A stretch of 64,000 nucleotides of DNA. Origin: Trichocoleus sp. GTDB lineage: Bacteria > Cyanobacteriota > Cyanobacteriia > Elainellales > Elainellaceae. The notes under the pieces are model-generated. The model saw only the letters and a program-made list of their open reading frames with translations. It was not told the DNA's origin and ran no database searches. The position numbers and the translations under genes are program-made. The stretch spans positions 310,001 through 374,000 of the forward strand of contig DATNQD010000087.1 of NCBI GenBank assembly GCA_036702865.1, in the 5' to 3' direction. Position 1 is the first letter of the stretch. Each line of letters starts with the position of its first letter. Below, piece after piece: positions 36,216-46,313 of the stretch.

Positions 36216-37199
36216 ATGGTAAGCCCCGATCGCAAACCGATTCTCCTAGACTTTGAAAAGCCTCTGGTAGAGCTAGATTCACGCATTGCTCAAATCCGGG
36301 AACTGGCAGAAGAAAACGATGTCGATGTTTCTGACCAGATCCGCCAATTGGAGGCGCGTGCTGTGCAACTGCGTCAGGAAATTTTCGGTAGCCTCACCCC
36401 TGCCCAACGGCTTCAGGTTGCGCGTCATCCTCGCCGCCCCAGTACGCTCGACTATATCCAGGCAATCACTGACGAATGGATCGAGCTACATGGCGATCGA
36501 ATGACAGGTGCAGACGATCGGGCGTTGGTGGGTGGAATTGCGCGGTTGGCAGGTCGTCCGGTTGTTATGCTGGGGCATCAGAAAGGACGCGATACCAAAG
36601 ATAATGTCAGCCGCAATTTTGGCATGGCGTCGCCTGGGGGCTACCGGAAAGCGATGCGTCTCATGGATCATGCCAGTCGGTTTGAGATGCCAGTCATTAC
36701 TTTTATTGACACACCCGGCGCTTATGCAGGGCTAGAGGCAGAAAGGCTGGGTCAGGGTGAAGCAATTGCCTTTAATTTACGGGAAATGTTTCGTCTTGAT
36801 GTGCCAATTATTTGTACGGTGATTGGGGAAGGCGGTTCGGGTGGTGCGTTGGGGATTGGAGTCGGCGATCGGTTGATGATGTTTGAGCACTCTGTTTACA
36901 CCGTTGCCAGCCCTGAAGCCTGTGCCGCCATTCTATGGAAAGACGCAGCTAAAGCTCCTCAAGCCGCAGAAGCGCTGAAGATTACGGCAACTGACCTGAA
37001 ATCACTCGGCATTCTCGACCACATCTTGCCAGAACCGATTGGTGGCGCTCATGCTGACCCGCTCACAGCAGCCGCAACTCTGAAACAAGCTCTCCTCGAA
37101 AATCTGCAAGAGCTAAGCCAGATGACTCACCAGCAGCGGCGCGATTTACGCTATCAAAAGTTTCGCCGAATTGGGATGTTTACTGAGGTTCCGGCTTGA
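36216..37199 (+). CDS. accA: Acetyl-CoA carboxylase, carboxyltransferase alpha subunit
   Basis: 327 residues from the ATG at 36216; the frame is open to 36159 but the family starts here. With AccD it moves the carboxyl group from biotin to acetyl-CoA, giving malonyl-CoA for fatty-acid synthesis. Visible are [81 protein letters not shown] and [16 protein letters not shown]. It appears to be a single-gene unit, divergent from the ybjQ-like gene. Confidence 0.97.
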   Translation: MVSPDRKPILLDFEKPLVELDSRIAQIRELAEENDVDVSDQIRQLEARAVQLRQEIFGSLTPAQRLQVARHPRRPSTLDYIQAITDEWIELHGDRMTGADDRALVGGIARLAGRPVVMLGHQKGRDTKDNVSRNFGMASPGGYRKAMRLMDHASRFEMPVITFIDTPGAYAGLEAERLGQGEAIAFNLREMFRLDVPIICTVIGEGGSGGALGIGVGDRLMMFEHSVYTVASPEACAAILWKDAAKAPQAAEALKITATDLKSLGILDHILPEPIGGAHADPLTAAATLKQALLENLQELSQMTHQQRRDLRYQKFRRIGMFTEVPA

Positions 37200-37854
37200 A
37201 CCTGCTGCCCAATGGCATCCAAATGGTATTGGGGTGACAGCAAATGAGCCTTGCTGAATCAAGGGGTGAAGTTGCGAACGGAGTTCCTGCATCGCCTCCT
37301 AGATGCCCCAATTTTGCAGGACTTTGAAGACCTGTTCTTCTCCAGGTTAAGGAGCTAGGACGCAAAGCATATTTGGATTCAGCAACGCTCAATTCGTTAG
37401 CCTGCTTCCGGCCTTGCCGATTCAAGCGCCCTCAGAAGACTGGAAATTTTGGCAAGCTCAACGAATTTAAGCGAGATCAGGCGAAACATACTGCAACAAT
37501 GTTTTAAGATCAACAAAGAACACTGGAATTACTTATCAATGAAGTAAAAAGAGACTGAGTGGCAACAGAGTTTCAGACTCACCTTCAGCAGTGTTATAAT
37601 CTTTATGTAACATTTCTTTACAAGCTCACTGCGTCTTAGCCAAACTAAAAATCAACTGAATCAACTGCTCAGTTTTTTCTCATCGATATCTTATCTGAGC
37701 AGTTTAGTTTTGAAATTGGTTGAAACTCATTTTCTATCCAAGTTCACAGATTGTTTGAACGGTTTGATTGGACGCATCAATATTGCTTACTTTGCCATCC
37801 ACAATCGATTAAACCTGAAACTTCTATGACTTCAGCAAGAATTTGGAAAACTGC
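37200..37854. other. Long intergenic region, possible gene remnant
   Basis: 655 bases between accA and the SDR gene. From about 37290 to 37500 a plus-strand frame reads without a start codon after a TGA, giving VLLQVKELGRKAYLDSATLN and on to about 37505; neighbouring frames contain stops. It may be a decayed gene or chance. A -10-like TATAAT lies at 37595-37600 with a weak -35 17 bases before it, about 255 bases before the SDR start. No firm feature otherwise. Confidence 0.3.
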
Positions 37855-38580
37855 ATGACTGCCTCAACCAATCAATGGGCTTTGATTACTGGCGCAAGCA
37901 GTGGGATTGGGAAAGCAACTGCCCTCGCCTTTGCAAAAGCCGGAATTAACCTTGCACTTGTGAGCCGTTCCCAAGATGCCCTTGCCTCTGTTGCGCAAAC
38001 GGCAGAAGGTTTTGGTGTTAAAGCGAGAACCTACCCGCTTGATCTGGCAAATCTTGAGCAGGTTAAATCGCAGATTGCAGCGATCGATCAACAGACTCCC
38101 ATTGATGTTCTGGTGAATAATGCTGGCATTGGCTATAACACAGGCGACCTGCTGGATACGCCCTTATCCGATTGGCAACAGGTCATCAACCTGAACCTGA
38201 CCAGCGTTTTTCAGGTTGTTCAGGCAGTATTACCAGGAATGCGGCAACGACAGCAGGGAACGATTGTCAATGTTGCCTCAATTGCCGGTTCTCAGGCATT
38301 TCCGGGCTGGGGAGCTTACAACGTCAGCAAAGCCGGACTCATTTCACTGTCCAAAACGCTTGCCGTTGAAGAACGCCCTCATGGAATTCGTGTCGTTACG
38401 GTTTCTCCTGGAGCAACAAACACATCCATCTGGGATCAGGATACCGTTCACGCAGACTTCGATCGCACTCGCATGTTGACTCCAGAGGTGGTTGCAGAAA
38501 CCATTCTTTATGCTGCCACGCTCCCAACTCATGCAGTGATTGAGGAATTATTGCTAATGCCCAGTGCGGGGGCACTTTAG
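37855..38580 (+). CDS. Short-chain dehydrogenase/reductase
   Basis: 241 residues from the ATG at 37855 (a TTG four codons upstream also stays open). Classical SDR: NADP-binding TGASSGIGKATALAFA at residues about 12-27, NNAG near 88, catalytic Ser in VASIAGSQ, and YNVSK (Tyr-x3-Lys) near 154. It lies 51 bases upstream of folE, so it is probably in the same unit. That pairing suggests a pterin reductase of the sepiapterin/dihydropteridine type, but the substrate is inference. Confidence 0.9.
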   Translation: MTASTNQWALITGASSGIGKATALAFAKAGINLALVSRSQDALASVAQTAEGFGVKARTYPLDLANLEQVKSQIAAIDQQTPIDVLVNNAGIGYNTGDLLDTPLSDWQQVINLNLTSVFQVVQAVLPGMRQRQQGTIVNVASIAGSQAFPGWGAYNVSKAGLISLSKTLAVEERPHGIRVVTVSPGATNTSIWDQDTVHADFDRTRMLTPEVVAETILYAATLPTHAVIEELLLMPSAGAL

Positions 38581-38631
38581 CCTTTGGTCTCTCTTACCTG
38601 ATTTCAACCTTAGATCTACCCTAAACTCACT

Positions 38632-39366
38632 ATGACTATCGCTTCTCCCAACGGTTTCAACGGCAGCCAAAATCCTCATGCAAAGGATTCTACCGTCGCT
38701 GATCAAACGAACAATACTGCTCGTGTTGTCCCGACTCGCCCCGATCGCACCACCATTCAAGGACAGGAAGCCAAGCTTCACCCCACACCCGAAAATGCGA
38801 AAGAGGAAATGATGGCAGCAGTGCGATCGATGATCCTTAGCGTTGGTGAAGATGCCGATCGAGAAGGGCTGCTCAAGACTCCGAAGCGCGTTGCTGAAGC
38901 GATGCAATTCCTGACGAGCGGATATCAGCAGTCGCTCGAAGAACTCGTCAATGGCGCTATTTTTGACGAAGGGCACAATGAAATGGTGCTGGTGCGAGAC
39001 ATTAATTTCTTTAGCCTGTGCGAGCATCACATGCTACCGTTTATGGGTCGTGCCCATGTTGCCTATATCCCTAACCAGAAGGTTGTGGGGTTGAGTAAAC
39101 TGGCTCGAATCGTTGAAATGTATTCTCGTCGGCTGCAGGTGCAGGAACGTTTGACGCGCCAGGTTGCAGAAGCGATTCAAGAAATTCTGGAGCCGCGCGG
39201 TGTGGCGATCGTGATGGAAGCAACTCACATGTGTATGGTGATGCGAGGCGTCCAAAAGCCCGGTTCCTGGACAGTGACGAGCGCAATGGTTGGTGTCTTT
39301 CAAGATGATTCTAAAACTCGCGAAGAATTCTTGAGCTTGATCCGGCACCAGCCTGCCTTCTTCTAA
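38632..39366 (+). CDS. folE: GTP cyclohydrolase I
   Basis: 244 residues. Converts GTP to 7,8-dihydroneopterin triphosphate, the entry to folate and biopterin. The first about 65 residues are a low-complexity extension; the core starts [18 protein letters not shown]. Zinc and active-site residues are in LCEHHMLPF (Cys and His), [21 protein letters not shown] and [14 protein letters not shown]. It follows the SDR gene by 51 bases and ends just before a strong terminator. Confidence 0.97.
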   Translation: MTIASPNGFNGSQNPHAKDSTVADQTNNTARVVPTRPDRTTIQGQEAKLHPTPENAKEEMMAAVRSMILSVGEDADREGLLKTPKRVAEAMQFLTSGYQQSLEELVNGAIFDEGHNEMVLVRDINFFSLCEHHMLPFMGRAHVAYIPNQKVVGLSKLARIVEMYSRRLQVQERLTRQVAEAIQEILEPRGVAIVMEATHMCMVMRGVQKPGSWTVTSAMVGVFQDDSKTREEFLSLIRHQPAFF

Positions 39367-39402
39367 AAGTTGCTAAAAGTTGGTTGATACTGTTTCATTG
39401 AT

Positions 39403-39422
39403 GGGGCTTATGCCCCTTTTTT
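39403..39422 (+). terminator. Rho-independent terminator of the SDR-folE unit
   Basis: GGGGC (39403-39407) pairs with GCCCC (39412-39416) around a TTAT loop and is followed by six Ts, then more T-rich sequence. It lies 36 bases after the folE stop and ahead of the convergent AI-2E transporter gene. Confidence 0.85.
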
Positions 39423-39430
39423 GTTTTTTA

Positions 39431-40585
39431 TTAATTTTCTGGATCAGCAGCACGATCGTCTTCCAAGTTTGATGTTTCTCCCGCTGGCAGCAGAGGAATC
39501 GGCTCAGGTACGGGGGGAACGATCGGGTCGGGTTCGGGTGCAGCAGCAACGACAGGGGACGGTCTGCCCCATTTGTCCAAAATGTCGGTCACTAATATTT
39601 CTTGAATCAGCACCTTTGCCACAACCGCGAGGGGCAAGGCTAACAAAAGCCCCATAAAACCAAATGAACTGGCAAAAAAGATTTGAGCCGCCAGCGTCAG
39701 GGCAGGCAGAAGCGATACTTGGTTCGCCATTATCGTTGGCGTAATCCAGTAGGACTCTAAGTTCTGGATCACAAGGTAGAGAATCGCGACTGCCAGGACT
39801 TTCCAGGGAGCATCAAGTGCTGCCACAGTTAGCGGAAAGACCATGCTAAGCGTTGGACCAATATTGGGAATAAAGTTGAGCAGTCCTGCCAGGAGCGCCT
39901 GTGCTAACACAAACGGAATTTGCAGCGCCCATAGCCCGATCGCACTGAGTAATGCAACCACCGTTGAGCTAATCACTGCGGCTCCCATCCAGCTTTCCAG
40001 GGCTGACTCACACTCAAGCAATACTTGATCGGCTCGGGGCCGATAAAAGCGGGGCAAAACCTGGATAAAAGCTCGACGGTAAGAACCGGGGTCAGCCAAT
40101 AGCATCAGCGTTAGCACGGCCAGCAGAAAAAGCTGCACCAAGGTAGAGAGCGAATTGGTAAACAGCGCCAGAAAATTCGGCACAACCAGACGGATCAGGG
40201 GCTGAAGTTGATTCGTCAGGACTGAAGCATTCGGTAATTCAACCTGCGATAGCCAAGCAGGACGGCGATTCAGCCAAAACTCTAGCCAATCGACCACTCG
40301 CACCACACCGCGCGGCAGTAAAGCCAGCAGTTCCAAAAACTGGCTAATAAAAGGCGGCACAATTAGGTAAATCACCAGGCCAATCAGGACAATGGTTAGC
40401 CCGATCGTCAAGGGCACAGCCCGACCCCGTCGTATCCCTAGCTTCCGAAGTCGCTGCACTACACTATTCATCGCAGTTGCCAGCACGATCGCAGTAAACA
40501 GCAGCAACAGCATCTGCCGAATCTGCCACAGAATGATCAAAATAATGACAACACAAATCAGGCTGAGCCACTGACCAAATTTCAC
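39431..40585 (-). CDS. AI-2E family transporter (PerM-like)
   Basis: 384 residues from the GTG at 40585, which follows AGGAG with 8-base spacing; an open frame to 40627 lacks such a site. The hydrophobic pattern is two N-terminal helices, a soluble amphipathic part near residues 125-190, then about five helices, as in the PerM/TqsA family. LNFIPNIGPTLSMVFPLT is a family hallmark near residue 240. The C-terminal 45 residues are Pro/Glu-rich and probably cytoplasmic. Transported substrate is unknown; autoinducer export in the family name should not be assumed here. Confidence 0.85.
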   Translation of the reverse strand: MKFGQWLSLICVVIILIILWQIRQMLLLLFTAIVLATAMNSVVQRLRKLGIRRGRAVPLTIGLTIVLIGLVIYLIVPPFISQFLELLALLPRGVVRVVDWLEFWLNRRPAWLSQVELPNASVLTNQLQPLIRLVVPNFLALFTNSLSTLVQLFLLAVLTLMLLADPGSYRRAFIQVLPRFYRPRADQVLLECESALESWMGAAVISSTVVALLSAIGLWALQIPFVLAQALLAGLLNFIPNIGPTLSMVFPLTVAALDAPWKVLAVAILYLVIQNLESYWITPTIMANQVSLLPALTLAAQIFFASSFGFMGLLLALPLAVVAKVLIQEILVTDILDKWGRPSPVVAAAPEPDPIVPPVPEPIPLLPAGETSNLEDDRAADPEN

Positions 40586-40698
40586 CTGCAAGTCTCCTAA
40601 GCAGAAGGCAAACCAACACTCAACCAATTTATCAGGGAAGAGGAGCAGGAGGACTGCCCATCGTTTGTTGAACGAACCTACTGCCGACTATCAGTTCG

Positions 40699-41328
40699 CT
40701 AGATTCGACTGAGCCAGGCGATCGCTTCTCGAATCCAGGCTTCGGCGTTATCAACTTTAGAAAGGGCGGTGCTTTGTCCAACTGCTTGCAGGGCATGGGT
40801 AATTTCGTCGCTGCTGTAGCCCAAGGCGAGTAAGGTCATCTCGACATCTTCCTGGATTGCCGGAACAGGGGCAGCGCTGGGAGTCGCGCCTAAGCTAGAT
40901 TGATTGCGCCATTCTGCCAGCTTGGTTCGCAGTTCCAGGGAAATGCGTTCGGCAGTTTTGTTGCCAACTCCGGGCGTTTTGGAGAGAAGGCGAATATTGC
41001 TGGTGACGATCGCCTGGACAACATCTTGCAGACCCAGGGCATCGAGTAGAGCCATTGCCATCTGAGGACCAACCCCACTGACGCTAACCAGTTGTCGAAA
41101 TAAATCTCTTTCAGAGGGTGAACCAAAACCAAACAACACCATCTGATCTTCTCGCGTTTGCAGGTGCGTGAAAATTTGCGCTGTTTCACCCACTTCGGGT
41201 AGCTGCTGCATTAGGCGGGGCGTAATTTGAATGTCATAGCCGATCGCGTTGGTTTCCAAGGTCAAAAGCACTCGATTACTGCTGACCTTTTGAACTCCAG
41301 CAATAATTCCCTTTAAGTAACTGATCAT
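40699..41328 (-). CDS. ruvA: Holliday junction branch migration complex subunit RuvA
   Basis: 209 residues. The tetramer binds the four-way junction and loads the RuvB motor. The N-terminal OB-fold starts MISYLKGIIAGV. Two helix-hairpin-helix motifs follow, in LVSVSGVGPQMAMALLD and LLSKTPGVGNKTAERI. A flexible linker leads to the C-terminal RuvB-contacting domain, MTLLALGYSSDEITHAL. RuvB is not in the window. It lies just upstream of the AI-2E transporter on the same strand. Confidence 0.96.
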   Translation of the reverse strand: MISYLKGIIAGVQKVSSNRVLLTLETNAIGYDIQITPRLMQQLPEVGETAQIFTHLQTREDQMVLFGFGSPSERDLFRQLVSVSGVGPQMAMALLDALGLQDVVQAIVTSNIRLLSKTPGVGNKTAERISLELRTKLAEWRNQSSLGATPSAAPVPAIQEDVEMTLLALGYSSDEITHALQAVGQSTALSKVDNAEAWIREAIAWLSRI

Positions 41329-41368
41329 GTAAAAAATTGAATAATAGAAAGCACAGATTTAGTACATT

Positions 41369-42052
41369 TTAACTATTGTCTTCCAGGATCAGTTCGATCG
41401 CCATTTCACCATTCGGCAATCGATCGACCCGACCCACAGTAATGCAGTCCAGTGATGAAACACACCAATTTGCAGCAAGTTCTCTAGCAGGATAAGTCGT
41501 TGCAACTGCGATCGATCGCATTCCGGCTGCCTGGGCTGCTTGAATTCCCACTGGCGCATCCTCAATGACAATACAAGCTTCAGGGGCAATGCCAAGTCGT
41601 TGAGCTGCTTTGAGATAACCTTCAGGATGAGGCTTATAGTGACTCACTGCCTCTGTGGTAATCAGCACTTCTGGAATCGATAGCCCCACATGAGCCAAAC
41701 GACTGGTCGCGATCGGGATATTGCCCGACGTCACAATTGCCCAGGCTTCTGGTGGAATCGTCTGAAGCAAGTGAGATGCACCGGGAGCCTCAATCACGCC
41801 TTCCAGGTCGATCGTTGCAAGTTCATCGAGTTGGCGGGCTTCAGTTGCAATATCGAGTCCAACATTGAGCTGTGGAGCCACCAAACGCATCGTGTCGATC
41901 GTCGGACGACCATGCGAAATTTGCAGCAGCGCTTCGGCATCCAAGCCATGGGCGATCGCCCAGTTGCGCCAGAGGCGTTCAACGCAAGGAGTAGAATCTA
42001 CCAGGGTTCCATCCAGGTCAAAGAGGACTGCGGCACAGTTGATCGTTGCCAT
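41369..42052 (-). CDS. HAD-family sugar-phosphate-type phosphatase
   Basis: 227 residues. HAD motif I is FDLDGTLVDS near residue 10 with nucleophile Asp and acid Asp. The Thr/Ser of motif II is in AIVTSGN, the Lys is in YKPHPEGY, and the motif IV acids lie in VIEDAPVGIQAA. The helical cap in motif I-II (subclass IA) resembles beta-phosphoglucomutase and 2-deoxyglucose/glycerol phosphatases. A sugar or glycerol phosphate is the likely substrate, unproven. It lies 63 bases downstream of aspS and upstream of ruvA, same strand. Confidence 0.88.
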   Translation of the reverse strand: MATINCAAVLFDLDGTLVDSTPCVERLWRNWAIAHGLDAEALLQISHGRPTIDTMRLVAPQLNVGLDIATEARQLDELATIDLEGVIEAPGASHLLQTIPPEAWAIVTSGNIPIATSRLAHVGLSIPEVLITTEAVSHYKPHPEGYLKAAQRLGIAPEACIVIEDAPVGIQAAQAAGMRSIAVATTYPARELAANWCVSSLDCITVGRVDRLPNGEMAIELILEDNS

Positions 42053-42115
42053 TGGCTAAATACCCCTTGCTGATGACCTTACGATGACCGGAACGATGAC
42101 CGAAGCGCAGTTTGC

Positions 42116-43903
42116 TCAGGCTTTTGGTTTTGTAGTGGTTGCAATATGCAGTTCCTTCAGTTGCTTGCCGTCCACTTCCGAGGGGGCATTGGTGAGCAGG
42201 CATTTGGCTTGCTGTGTTTTGGGGAATGCCATTACATCGCGGATCGACTCTTCTCCAGCCAGAAGCATGACCAGGCGATCGAGCCCGTAAGCAATTCCAC
42301 CATGAGGCGGCGTACCATACTCAAACGCTTCCAGCAAGAAACCAAACTTACTGTATGCCTCTTCCGGCGATAAGCCGATCGTTTCAAACACCTGCTGCTG
42401 CAACTCAGGCTGATAGATCCGCAAACTACCGCCGCCAATCTCAAAGCCATTTAGCACCAAATCATATGCCTGAGCATGAGCCGTCTTCAGGTCATGTGCC
42501 TCTTCGGGGAAAGGCGCGGTGAAGGGGTGATGCAGTGCTTCCAGCCGCTTTTCGTCTTCGTTCCACTCAAACATCGGGAACTGAGTCACCCAGAGCAAAT
42601 TAATTTTGTCTGGAGGAATTAGATTGAGTTCACGGGCAACGACTTGGCGGAGGCGATCGAGCGTTTTATTAACGGTAGGAGTATCGCCCGCCCCAAACAG
42701 TAAGAGGTGTCCGGCTTGAGCACCAGTGCGTCGGAGCAGTTCTGCTTTCTGGTCTTCACTCAAGTTGTCTTTGATAGCGCCGATCGTGTCAATTTCGCCG
42801 CCTTCTCGCACCCGGATATAAGCAAGCCCTTTTGCCCCAACGCTGGTTGCCTCGTTGAACAAATCCCCACCGGGCTTAATCCGTACATTAGAAATGGCAT
42901 CGTTGCCGCCCGGAATCGGCAGAACTTTGACAATACCACCGCTGGCAACCGCACCAGAGAACACCTTAAAGCCAGAGTCTTTCACCAGATCTGAAACATC
43001 GACCAATTCCAGCCCGTAGCGCGTATCTGGCTTGTCAGAACCGTACCGATCCATAGCTTCCTCATAAGTCAGGCGCGGAAAAGGACGCGGAATGTCAATC
43101 CCTTTGACCTGCTTGAAGATGTGGCAAACAAGTTTTTCGTTGAGTTCCAGAATTTCTTCCTGGTTCATAAAACTCATTTCCATGTCCAACTGGGTGAACT
43201 CTGGCTGGCGATCGGCTCTTAAATCTTCATCGCGGAAGCATCGTGCCACTTGATAGTAGCGATCGAACCCAGACACCATCAGGATTTGCTTGAAGAGCTG
43301 CGGCGACTGCGGCAAAGCAAAAAACTCTCCGGGGTTCACACGGCTCGGAACCAGATAATCTCTTGCGCCTTCAGGCGTGGAGCGGGTCAGGACAGGCGTT
43401 TCAACTTCGATAAAGCCTTCCCCATCTTCTAAGTAGCGACGGACGGCTTTAATCACCTGATGCCGCAACTGCAAATTTTGGCTCATGCGTTCTCGCCGCA
43501 AGTCCAGATAGCGATATTTCAGGCGCAGATCTTCCCGCACCGACTCCTGTTCTGCAGTGGAAACTTGAAACGGCAACTGCTTCCGCACCGCACTCAATAG
43601 TTCGATTTGATCAGCGTAAATTTCGACCTCACCTGTCGGGAGACGAGGATTCAGAGACTCTGGCGGACGCTTGCTGATGCGCCCCGTCACTTTGACCACA
43701 TACTCGTTTCGCAGATCGTCGGCTGCTTGATAAGAAGTAGGAGTTCGTTCAGGGTCGCTGACAATCTGAGCAATGCCGGTTCGATCGCGCAGATCAATAA
43801 AAATCACGCCTCCATGATCGCGGCGACGATCGACCCATCCAAACAGGGTGACTGTCTCTCCAACGTTCTCGGCTCGGAGTTGTCCGCAATAATGGCTACG
43901 CAT
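42116..43903 (-). CDS. aspS: Aspartyl-tRNA synthetase
   Basis: 595 residues from the ATG at 43903 ([20 protein letters not shown], the usual cyanobacterial start); the frame is open to 43957 but the extra is not family-like. An N-terminal OB anticodon-binding domain is followed by the class II core with [20 protein letters not shown], the bacterial GAD insertion (about 285-420), and [20 protein letters not shown]. It charges tRNA-Asp. It is downstream of sipA on the same strand with a 105-base gap. Confidence 0.96.
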   Translation of the reverse strand: MRSHYCGQLRAENVGETVTLFGWVDRRRDHGGVIFIDLRDRTGIAQIVSDPERTPTSYQAADDLRNEYVVKVTGRISKRPPESLNPRLPTGEVEIYADQIELLSAVRKQLPFQVSTAEQESVREDLRLKYRYLDLRRERMSQNLQLRHQVIKAVRRYLEDGEGFIEVETPVLTRSTPEGARDYLVPSRVNPGEFFALPQSPQLFKQILMVSGFDRYYQVARCFRDEDLRADRQPEFTQLDMEMSFMNQEEILELNEKLVCHIFKQVKGIDIPRPFPRLTYEEAMDRYGSDKPDTRYGLELVDVSDLVKDSGFKVFSGAVASGGIVKVLPIPGGNDAISNVRIKPGGDLFNEATSVGAKGLAYIRVREGGEIDTIGAIKDNLSEDQKAELLRRTGAQAGHLLLFGAGDTPTVNKTLDRLRQVVARELNLIPPDKINLLWVTQFPMFEWNEDEKRLEALHHPFTAPFPEEAHDLKTAHAQAYDLVLNGFEIGGGSLRIYQPELQQQVFETIGLSPEEAYSKFGFLLEAFEYGTPPHGGIAYGLDRLVMLLAGEESIRDVMAFPKTQQAKCLLTNAPSEVDGKQLKELHIATTTKPKA

Positions 43904-44008
43904 GGCTGGCTTTATCGCTTGATAGAAATTCAACAAAACTTTTCTATTATCGGTCATTCCGGCACGTCTTTACGGTTCATTCGTGCCCAATTGTCAGGAC
44001 TGGACTAC

Positions 44009-44236
44009 TCAAGACTGGATTACTTCAATGTATTGACTCTCCATCAGAAATACCCCTCGCGCAAACTTGACGCCCCAATAGTTACCCGGACGACGATCCA
44101 TCACAATTCCTTCTTCACCTAAACGAATCACGTTCGGCGGACGCAGCATCGGCATCGGATCAGCCGTTTTGACATAGGGGGGCAGAGCAACAACCGTCAC
44201 TCGATCGCCGACAGAAAACTGTTTGCTTTCAGACAT
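44009..44236 (-). CDS. sipA: Regulatory protein SipA (DUF3148)
   Basis: 75 residues, a small SH3-like beta protein. Family blocks are VALPPYVKTADPMPMLRPP, GEEGIVMDRRPGNYWGVKF and FLMESQYIE. In Synechococcus SipA binds the histidine kinase NblS, which controls high-light and nutrient-stress genes, and enhances its autophosphorylation. NblS is not in the window. The gene lies between aspS and cbiX on the same strand, with a terminator separating it from cbiX. Confidence 0.92.
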   Translation of the reverse strand: MSESKQFSVGDRVTVVALPPYVKTADPMPMLRPPNVIRLGEEGIVMDRRPGNYWGVKFARGVFLMESQYIEVIQS

Positions 44237-44252
44237 TCGCTATTCCAGGCTC

Positions 44253-44281
44253 AATAAAAAATGGGGCAGGCAAGCCACCCC
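44253..44281 (-). terminator. Rho-independent terminator after cbiX
   Basis: On minus, GGGGTGGC-TT-GCCTGCCCC forms a stem (44263-44281) followed by ATTTTTTATT (44262-44253). It lies 25 bases after the cbiX stop and just before the sipA start, so it insulates sipA from the cobalamin-controlled message. Confidence 0.8.
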
Positions 44282-44306
44282 AAAAAATTCAACGAATCAA
44301 AACAAA

Positions 44307-45392
44307 TTAGGGAACCTGCCAGATTCTTTGATGATACTGTTCTGGCTCTGCATAAGGATCTTCTGCACCATGTTGATGTCCGTGCCCGTGATCATGCCCA
44401 TGATGTCCATGCTCATGCCCGTGATGCCCGTGGTCATGGCTGTGATGCCCGTGATCGTGCCCGTGAGGCCCGCCCTGACCAACCGCTGCCAGACGGAACT
44501 TACACATCTCGCAGTTCATCTGCACCTGCCCCAACTGAGTTTCAATTTCTCGATCGCGCAGCACATGAAAGAGTTGAGGATGCATCCCCATTTCAGGCAG
44601 GCAGGAAATCAAGAGATCGGGATAAAGCTCCTGCTGTTGCGCCGTAATATCAAAAATTTTCTTGACGAGCGCCCCTGTAAACAGGAAGTAGGGCAGGACG
44701 ATGACCCGCTTGGGTTGATAGAGCCGGGCACGCCGGAAGCCTTCTTCTAAGCGGGGATGCGTGATGCCAATAAAGCAAGTTTCAACCGTGTTATAGCCGC
44801 TGCCTTCCCAAACGATGCGTGCCATTTTATAGACATCACCGTTGGCATCAGGATCGCTAGAACCACGACCCACAAACAGCAAAACTGTCTCACTGCGAGA
44901 AATTCCTTCTGGGTTCCACTGTGGCTGATCAAGTTCTTCCAGGCGAGTCTGCCAGAGATCGAGCAGTCCGGGCGTAATGCCAAAATGTCGCCCATAGTGA
45001 AACTTGACCTGGGGATGCCGTTGCCGAGCGCGATCGAGTTCGTTGGTGACATCAAACTTGTTATGTCTTGCCGCAAATAGCAGAATCGGCAGCACTGAGA
45101 GGTCAGTGTAACCTTGCTCAACACATTGATCCACGCCTTGCTGGATGGAGGGTTCGGTCAATTCCAAAAAGCAGGGAACCACCGGACGAGACTGATCAAG
45201 TGCCTGATATGCAGCAGCAAAGTCGAGTAGACCCTGTCTGCCATCTGCATCGCGGCTACCATGCCCAACCAGCAGTACCGGACGTTGAATTGCGAGCGGC
45301 GCGAGTGAAACTGAATCGACAGCAGTTCGATCGCTCAAATCAAGAGAATCAAGCGGCGTAATGTCAGAAAAACGATGCCTAGAAATTACCAT
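44307..45392 (-). CDS. cbiX: Sirohydrochlorin cobalt/ferrochelatase, CbiX type with His-rich tail
   Basis: 361 residues from the ATG at 45392; a TTG at 45401 lies closer to the GGAAGGAG ribosome site and is a credible alternative. Two repeated chelatase domains are seen: the first has [15 protein letters not shown] and [15 protein letters not shown]; the second has [16 protein letters not shown] and [15 protein letters not shown]. The C-terminus has a run of His-Asp/Gly-His repeats (about 320-350), likely for metal storage or delivery. The enzyme inserts Co2+ (or Fe2+) into sirohydrochlorin in cobalamin or siroheme synthesis. A cobalamin riboswitch directly upstream supports cobalt as the substrate. 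Confidence 0.93.
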   Translation of the reverse strand: MVISRHRFSDITPLDSLDLSDRTAVDSVSLAPLAIQRPVLLVGHGSRDADGRQGLLDFAAAYQALDQSRPVVPCFLELTEPSIQQGVDQCVEQGYTDLSVLPILLFAARHNKFDVTNELDRARQRHPQVKFHYGRHFGITPGLLDLWQTRLEELDQPQWNPEGISRSETVLLFVGRGSSDPDANGDVYKMARIVWEGSGYNTVETCFIGITHPRLEEGFRRARLYQPKRVIVLPYFLFTGALVKKIFDITAQQQELYPDLLISCLPEMGMHPQLFHVLRDREIETQLGQVQMNCEMCKFRLAAVGQGGPHGHDHGHHSHDHGHHGHEHGHHGHDHGHGHQHGAEDPYAEPEQYHQRIWQVP

Positions 45393-45439
45393 AATATTCA
45401 ATGAACTCCTTCCCCGTGCAACGCAGGAAATAGAGTGAA

Positions 45440-45655
45440 ACACCAGCAAGACGGCATTCTGGCTTCAGGGATAATTTAGCGTTGAGGGTTTAGCACAATC
45501 TAGCTTTCGGGGGTCGCACCTTATCGCTTGATTTCTATTCTGACCACCCACTTTTCACTCCGTTTATCCCTCACAGTTGCGGCACAGCGTCGGACTCTCA
45601 CCGAACTTTCCCGCGCTTGCGGCTATTCACGTTTGCCTCGTTATCTTAGCCCATT
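45440..45655 (-). promoter_or_regulatory. Cobalamin riboswitch
   Basis: Read on minus, the leader contains the conserved core: GCGGGAAAGTTCGGTGAGAG, TCCGACGCTGTGCCGCAACTGTGA, and, 120 bases later, the B12 box AAGCCAGAATGCCGTCTTGC (45446-45465). The arrangement (P3/P4 arm, junction, then B12 box ahead of the start codon) matches the adenosylcobalamin riboswitch class. It ends about 40 bases before the cbiX ribosome site. Binding of cobalamin would be expected to shut down cbiX translation or transcription. The 5' limit is approximate. Confidence 0.92.
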
Positions 45656-45752
45656 GCCGCACCGGATCCATTGCCTCCAGATCGATTGCCTGAGTACGTT
45701 GTGATCAACCTGACACCATCTGCTAAAGACTACCCAAAGCTTCCGGCAGTGG

Positions 45753-46019
45753 CTAACGAGGCAAGTTGACTCGCACAGGTAAAGCAGGACGATTGCTCCG
45801 CTTAGGAGGCAGTTCGGCAGTCATTGCCCGATCGCCAGCATTCCATCGGGGAATTTTGCGTTCAGGCTCAGGATAAAACCGTTCGAAAGCAGTCTTGGCA
45901 GATTGATTTGTGACTCGAGCCACCAGCGGAACAGAGTTAAATAGAGCCAATGTTCCACAGGCAGACGCAGCAAAAAGGCTAATTGACAACAACTTTGTCG
46001 TGATAGATGAATGACTCAT
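45753..46019 (-). CDS. Exported small protein, unknown function
   Basis: 88 residues. A basic start and hydrophobic stretch (residues about 8-30: LLSISLFAASACGTLALF) look like a signal peptide or single anchor. The remainder is basic and proline-rich, without recognised domain. It is a stand-alone gene upstream of the riboswitch region on the same strand but separated from it by about 100 bases. Confidence 0.5.
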   Translation of the reverse strand: MSHSSITTKLLSISLFAASACGTLALFNSVPLVARVTNQSAKTAFERFYPEPERKIPRWNAGDRAMTAELPPKRSNRPALPVRVNLPR

Positions 46020-46313
46020 TGGTGCAATATTCCTTAACCTGCAATTTAAATGACCAGTCTACAGCTTATGTTAACTTTTTGTTAAGTAGCGTATAGAAAT
46101 CTACCGCTGGTCGTATATTTAATCCGCTAAATTGCCTTAGCAGAATTGAGACGCTTGCAGAATCAGGTCTTGAGCAGATAAATCGCAGCAATTGATTGCA
46201 CCAAACTGTATTAAACGAACAACCCCGATCGCAATGGATCGCTTAAGCTGCTTACATTCAGGCTGAAGCAGATTAGTCTGAAGAAGATATCTCGCAAATG
46301 GGTAAGGGGTTCG

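Noticed and set aside
37595-37630. NtcA site near GTAACATTTCTTTAC
   Set aside because: The spacing is GTA-N9-TAC, one base too long for the NtcA consensus.
43607-44122. 171-codon plus-strand frame opposite the aspS 5' end
   Set aside because: Antisense to aspS and sipA; no family and no ribosome site.
44390-44480. Short repeats that might suggest a CRISPR or VNTR array
   Set aside because: They are the codons for His-Gly/His-Asp runs in the CbiX tail, not spaced repeats with unique spacers.
44223-44750. 175-codon plus-strand frame with Met/Pro/Val repeats
   Set aside because: It is the antisense reading of the cbiX His-rich repeat, which makes any frame look repetitive.
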